Positions 12,486 through 15,266 of a stretch of 15,266 bases of DNA are shown here, piece after piece (positions within the stretch are counted from its first letter, which is position 1; every line of letters starts with the position of its first letter). Location of the stretch: positions 1 through 15,266 of the forward strand of contig CANRCY010000018.1 of assembly GCA_947629225.1 (NCBI GenBank), in the 5' to 3' direction. Made by a program: the position numbers and the translations under genes. This DNA is from an uncultured Clostridia bacterium (lineage in GTDB: Bacteria; Bacillota; Clostridia; Christensenellales; Borkfalkiaceae). The notes under the pieces were generated by a model. The model did not search any database. It saw only the letters and a program-made list of their open reading frames with translations, and was not told where the DNA came from.

Positions 12486-13321
12486 TCCAGCACCTCCTTT
12501 TCGCAACGGACGCAGTGGCATTGGATGTTGACGGCGACGGGAAGCCCTGCAATGTGCGTAGGGGCGACTTCGCAGCTCACGCCGAGCGCGGTTACCTTCC
12601 CGCCGAACCCCTGCGCGCCGATTCCGAGCGCATTGATTCGTGCGAGGGCTTCTTCCTCAATACGGGCGACGTCCGCGCGGGGATTTCTGCTCCCGACTTC
12701 CCGCAAGAGGGCTTTCTTTGCAAGCAGGGCGCAACCGTCGAAACTGCTCCCTACGCCCACGCCGACATACATGGGAGGACAGGGACGCGACCCCGCCTTT
12801 TTGACTGTTTCCGTAATAAAGGAGAGGATTCCCTCTTCTCCTTCGGCGGGAGTGAGCATTTTGAGCGCGCTCATGTTTTCGCTCCCGAATCCTTTCGGAA
12901 GAAATGTGACCGAAATTTTGTCTCCTTCGACGATCTCCGTGTGCAGGTGGGCGGGCGTATTGTCTCCCGTGTTGCGGCGGGAAAGGGGATCGCAAATGCT
13001 CTTGCGGAAAAAGCCGTCCGCATAGGCGTGCCGCACGCCGTCGTTCACGGCTTCGGCAAGCGGAGCTCCCACGAGAGAGACTTCTTGCCCGAGTTCGAGA
13101 AAGACGACCGCCATGCCCGTATCCTGACAGACGGGCATCTGTTCGCGAAGGGCGCACCTCTCGTTTTCGAGAATGCACGAGAGCGCAAATTCGGCGGCTC
13201 CCGTCTCCTTTTTTTGGGTTTCGGCGAGCGCGGCGCGGCAACTCTGCGTGAGTGTGCGGCACGCCTTTGTCGCAAGGCGGTAGACGCAAGCGGAGACCTC
13301 TTGGGTATCGATAATCCTCAT
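12482..13321 (-). CDS. fumA: Fumarate hydratase class I, alpha subunit
   Basis: A 279-residue alpha subunit carrying the iron-sulfur cluster. Visible motifs are the cysteine in MPVCQDTGMAVVF, the substrate-side segment NTGDNTPAHLHTEIVEGD and FLPKGFGSENMSALKML. The cysteine in GSSFDGCALLAKKAL and a third cysteine in the GVSCEVAPTHIAGLPV/NIQCH region are also present. Together with the beta subunit it forms the two-subunit hydratase. The start at 13,321 (MRIIDTQEV) fits the usual N-terminus of the family. There is no Shine-Dalgarno; the -10 box ends 6 nt before the ATG, implying a leaderless message. Upstream in-frame extension to 13,444 crosses the promoter and is rejected. It is divergent from the protease gene. 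Confidence 0.94.
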   Translation of the reverse strand: MRIIDTQEVSACVYRLATKACRTLTQSCRAALAETQKKETGAAEFALSCILENERCALREQMPVCQDTGMAVVFLELGQEVSLVGAPLAEAVNDGVRHAYADGFFRKSICDPLSRRNTGDNTPAHLHTEIVEGDKISVTFLPKGFGSENMSALKMLTPAEGEEGILSFITETVKKAGSRPCPPMYVGVGVGSSFDGCALLAKKALLREVGSRNPRADVARIEEEALARINALGIGAQGFGGKVTALGVSCEVAPTHIAGLPVAVNIQCHCVRCEKEVLE

Positions 13322-13327
13322 AGTTTC

Positions 13328-13356
13328 ATTATAAAAAGATTTTTTCGCAAAAGCAA
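13328..13356 (-). promoter_or_regulatory. Promoter of the fumarase operon, leaderless arrangement
   Basis: On the minus strand TTGCTT (13,351-13,356), a 17-bp spacer and TATAAT (13,328-13,333), then 6 nt and the ATG. The expected transcription start coincides with the start codon. Confidence 0.8.
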
Positions 13357-13365
13357 GTTTTTTGT

Positions 13366-13394
13366 TTGATGAACCTGCGAATTTTTGATATAAT
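13366..13394 (+). promoter_or_regulatory. Promoter of the protease-rlmH operon, leaderless arrangement
   Basis: TTGATG (13,366-13,371), a 17-bp spacer and TATAAT (13,389-13,394), then GGCGGC and the ATG at 13,401. The expected transcription start coincides with the start codon. It is back to back with the fumarase promoter, with 9 bp between the two -35 boxes. Confidence 0.8.
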
Positions 13395-13400
13395 GGCGGC

Positions 13401-14336
13401 ATGGAAGAAAGCGCTGAGCAAAAACGGGAGCAATTTTGCGCCAAACGGCTTCAAGAAAGCGGCGTCGCATACTCGGCGTCCGCCGTTTTGGGCGTACTTC
13501 TCTCCTTTTTGCTCTCCGCGGTCGCGGTGGCTGTTTCGGGAGAGAACTACGCCAAGCAAAATTGGTATCTCTACTGCGCCTATTCGGTCGCCCAGATCGC
13601 GTTTGCCGTTTCCGCCGCGATCTATTTCGTCCGCAGTAAGATGCCCGTGAAATCCATGTTTGGGAAGTGCAGTCCGAAATATTTTGCGCTCGCGTTTTTG
13701 TTACAGTTCGGGCTGCTGTTTTCTCTCTCCGAGCTGAACAGCTACTTCACCCTTTTTCTCGAAAAACTCGGCTATGTAAGCGAGGGCACGCCCGTTCCCG
13801 ATTTGAGCGGGTGGGGGATCTTGCCCGCGATCGTTGTCATCGCGGCGCTCCCCGCTGTGTTCGAAGAGACGGTTTTCCGCGGCATTCTCGCAAAAAGCAT
13901 GCATGAATGCGGATGGGGGCTTGCCGCCTCCGCGCTCGTTTCGGGCGCGCTTTTTGCCCTTTTCCACGGCTCGCCCGAACAGACGATCTACCAATTTCTC
14001 TGCGGCGTCTGTTTCGCCCTGATCGCCCTTCGGGCGGGGAGCATTCTTCCCACGATGCTCGCCCATTTTGCCAACAATGCGGTCATTCTGACCTTTTCCC
14101 GTTTCGGGTACGACGAACTCTCTTCGCTCCCCTTCGGGTGGTATCTCGCGCTTGTCATCACTTCTGCCGTCTGTTTGATCGGCTCCCTTGTCTATCTCAT
14201 CTTTTTCGACAAGAGGGGGAATCGGAAGGGCGGCGTCAAAGAGGGCGGAAGGTTCTTCCTCGCCGCGGGGGTCGGGATCCTCATCTGCGCCATAGAGTGG
14301 ATCGCAGTGCTTATTATGGGGTTTTTCCATGGTTAA
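13401..14336 (+). CDS. CPBP-family intramembrane metalloprotease (CAAX-like)
   Basis: A 311-residue multi-pass membrane protein. A charged N-terminus (about 1-25) is followed by hydrophobic helices. The family motifs are in order: EETVFRG (metal-binding glutamates plus arginine, about residue 155), ALFHGSPEQTIYQF (first histidine) and AHFANNAV (second histidine plus asparagine). CPBP/Abi proteins are membrane proteases related to the eukaryotic Rce1 prenyl protease. Bacterial members act in bacteriocin self-immunity, membrane protein processing or unknown roles, and the substrate here is unknown. No in-frame alternative start exists before the first membrane helix, so 13,401 is chosen although it lacks a Shine-Dalgarno. 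Its end overlaps the start of rlmH by 8 nt. Confidence 0.92.
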   Translation: MEESAEQKREQFCAKRLQESGVAYSASAVLGVLLSFLLSAVAVAVSGENYAKQNWYLYCAYSVAQIAFAVSAAIYFVRSKMPVKSMFGKCSPKYFALAFLLQFGLLFSLSELNSYFTLFLEKLGYVSEGTPVPDLSGWGILPAIVVIAALPAVFEETVFRGILAKSMHECGWGLAASALVSGALFALFHGSPEQTIYQFLCGVCFALIALRAGSILPTMLAHFANNAVILTFSRFGYDELSSLPFGWYLALVITSAVCLIGSLVYLIFFDKRGNRKGGVKEGGRFFLAAGVGILICAIEWIAVLIMGFFHG

Positions 14337-14763
14337 AGTGAATATTGTATGCGTCGGAAAACTCAAAGAGGGGTATCTCCGCGAGGCGTGCGCGGAGTAT
14401 TTGAAACGGCTTTCCCGCTTTTGCAAGACGGAAGTGAAAGAACTGCCAGAAAGTACGCTGAAAGAAGAGGGGGAGAGCATTCTCCGCGCTTGCAGAGGGC
14501 ACACGATCGCGCTCGCGGTGGAGGGGAAGGGGTGCTCTTCCGAGGCGTTCGCCGCAAAGCTCAAAGCGCTATGCGACCGCGGCGAGGAGATCACCTTTCT
14601 CATCGGCTCTTCGTGCGGGCTGGACGCTTCTGTAAAAGCCGCGGCAAACGAACTGCTCTCCTTTTCGGAAATGACTTTTCCCCACCAACTCATGCGCGTC
14701 ATTTTGCTCGAACAGGTCTATCGCGCCTTTATGATCAACGGGGGAGGGGAATACCACAAATAG
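14329..14763 (+). CDS. rlmH: 23S rRNA (pseudouridine-1915-N3)-methyltransferase RlmH
   Basis: A 144-residue SPOUT methyltransferase that methylates pseudouridine 1915 of 23S rRNA (helix 69) in 70S ribosomes using SAM; it works as a homodimer. Family landmarks are the N-terminal strand VNIVCVGKLKEGYLREACAE, the TIALAVEGKG segment, and the SAM-binding knot FLIGSSCGL. The C-terminal signature is FPHQLMRVILLEQVYRAFMI, ending NGGGEYHK. In most members the knot reads IGGADG; here it is IGSSCG, the Clostridia-like form. Length is close to the usual 155-160. The ATG lies inside the protease's last codons, so translation is probably coupled. A hairpin repeat starts 4 nt after the stop. Confidence 0.97.
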   Translation: MVKVNIVCVGKLKEGYLREACAEYLKRLSRFCKTEVKELPESTLKEEGESILRACRGHTIALAVEGKGCSSEAFAAKLKALCDRGEEITFLIGSSCGLDASVKAAANELLSFSEMTFPHQLMRVILLEQVYRAFMINGGGEYHK

Positions 14764-14766
14764 TGT

Positions 14767-14855
14767 TCACGAAAAATCTTTTGCTTCGCAAAATCTTTTT
14801 CCGTGAGGAAACGTGCGCGGACGGTTTAACTTGCCTGTCCTCTTATTCGCTTTGA
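14767..14855 (+). repeat. Hairpin repeat, copy next to rlmH
   Basis: CACGAAAAATCTTTTGC, TTCG, then GCAAAATCTTTTTCCGTG forms a long imperfect hairpin (14,768-14,804). It is followed by GAGGAAACGTGCGCGGACGG and TTTAACTTG. It may double as the terminator for rlmH. The minus strand of the loop reads GCGAAGC, as in the copy between the tRNAs. Confidence 0.7.
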
Positions 14856-14935
14856 CGGACAAGAAGCCGCAGGTATGCGGCAAATTGGGGGCGCTTATGG
14901 AAAAGCGTGGTTTTCCAACGCGCAGGGGATTATAT

Positions 14936-15025
14936 TCGCGAAAAATCTTGCTATGCAATTTTTTTCGCGAGGAAACTTGCGTTGGCGGTTTAACTTTGCT
15001 GTCATCTCATTCGTTTCATCGGTCA
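14936..15025 (+). repeat. Hairpin repeat, second copy
   Basis: TCGCGAAAAATCTTGC, then GCAATTTTTTTCGCGA is a diverged copy of the 14,767 element, 169 bp further on. The same downstream sequence follows (GAGGAAACTTGCG, GGCGGTTTAACTT), with the same order of motifs. Confidence 0.7.
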
Positions 15026-15151
15026 ATAAGGCAAAAATAATTGCCAAATTGTGTCGCCCTACTTCGCCTGTGGCTTGTGCCGCGCTTAGAGAATCAGAAC
15101 TGCGCGCGGGGCGGTGGAAGTGAATTCCGCCTAAGGCACATTTCTAAATGT

Positions 15152-15240
15152 TATGTCGAGCGTAGTCGAGACATCTCTACCGCATTATAATAAGGCGAGA
15201 TTTCTCCACTCCGCCTGCGGCTTCGGTCGAAATGACAAGT
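15152..15240. repeat. MITE/REP-like imperfect inverted repeat
   Basis: The left arm TGTCGAGCGTAGTCGAGACA plus TCTC and the right arm GAGATTTCTCCACTCC...GGTCGAAATGACA are imperfect inverted copies around an AT-rich centre (CCGCATTATAATAAGG). Similar GTCGA...GAGATTTCTC elements are widely dispersed in intergenic DNA of many bacteria (from general knowledge). Confidence 0.55.
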
Positions 15241-15266
15241 TAGGGAATGTGCGGGGCGCAGCCCCC

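Larger units (their letters stand above)
14764..15266. other. Repeat-rich intergenic region after rlmH
   Basis: 500 bases with no credible gene. It holds two diverged copies of an approximately 90-bp hairpin repeat (from 14,767 and 14,936), an imperfect inverted repeat of about 90 bp (15,152-15,240) and a short GGGGC-GCA-GCCCC hairpin at the very end. Confidence 0.7.

Noticed and set aside
12141..13369. Long plus-strand frames opposite the fumarase genes
   Set aside because: The minus strand encodes complete fumarase subunits with all motifs; the plus frames have no recognisable protein features.
13701..14702. Minus-strand 333-codon frame opposite the protease and rlmH
   Set aside because: Charged nonsense composition; the plus strand encodes two well-known families.

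Overview
The window looks like chromosomal DNA of a low-to-mid GC Gram-positive bacterium, most likely a gut-type member of Bacillota/Clostridia. The evidence is strong AGGAG-type ribosome binding sites on nearly every gene, a very large BspA-like lipoprotein with MBG-like and Listeria-Bacteroides (InlB_B-like) repeats, a split two-subunit class I fumarase, rlmH, and tRNAs with encoded CCA. Species cannot be named from the sequence. A Christensenellales-like lineage is only a guess.

Positions 1 to about 10,975 form an accessory, mobile-element-like block with every gene on the minus strand. In transcription order (right to left) it holds a sigma-70 region-4-like protein, a VWA-like protein, a tyrosine integrase, a 1489-residue repeat-rich lipoprotein, a 77-residue protein, a broken 109-codon gene, an HU-like DNA-binding protein, a DUF927-type ATPase, a 58-residue protein and a large serine recombinase that runs off the left edge. 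Many genes are separated by short hairpins, some with U-tracts, just upstream of the next ribosome binding site. Three genes in the left half carry lesions. The DUF927 gene and the recombinase each look shifted by one base close to the start codon, and the 109-codon gene has an internal TAA. These could be decay, sequencing error or recoding.

Positions about 10,976 to 11,486 are non-coding but highly structured. They hold two arrays of 9-bp GGGGAA-type iterons in opposite orientation and a further 10-bp inverted repeat. This marks the junction between the accessory block and the chromosome, or an origin or attachment region.

Positions 11,487 to 14,763 are ordinary chromosome. They contain tRNA-Ala(CGC) and tRNA-Val(CAC), the latter with a near-consensus promoter, then the fumarase beta and alpha genes (minus strand, 4-nt overlap). 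Divergent from these are a CPBP-family membrane protease and rlmH (plus strand, overlapping). The two divergent promoters both place a TATAAT exactly 6 nt before the start codon, which predicts leaderless mRNAs in both directions.

The last 500 bases and the spacer between the tRNAs are filled with dispersed hairpin repeats, some built around a GCGAAGC core.
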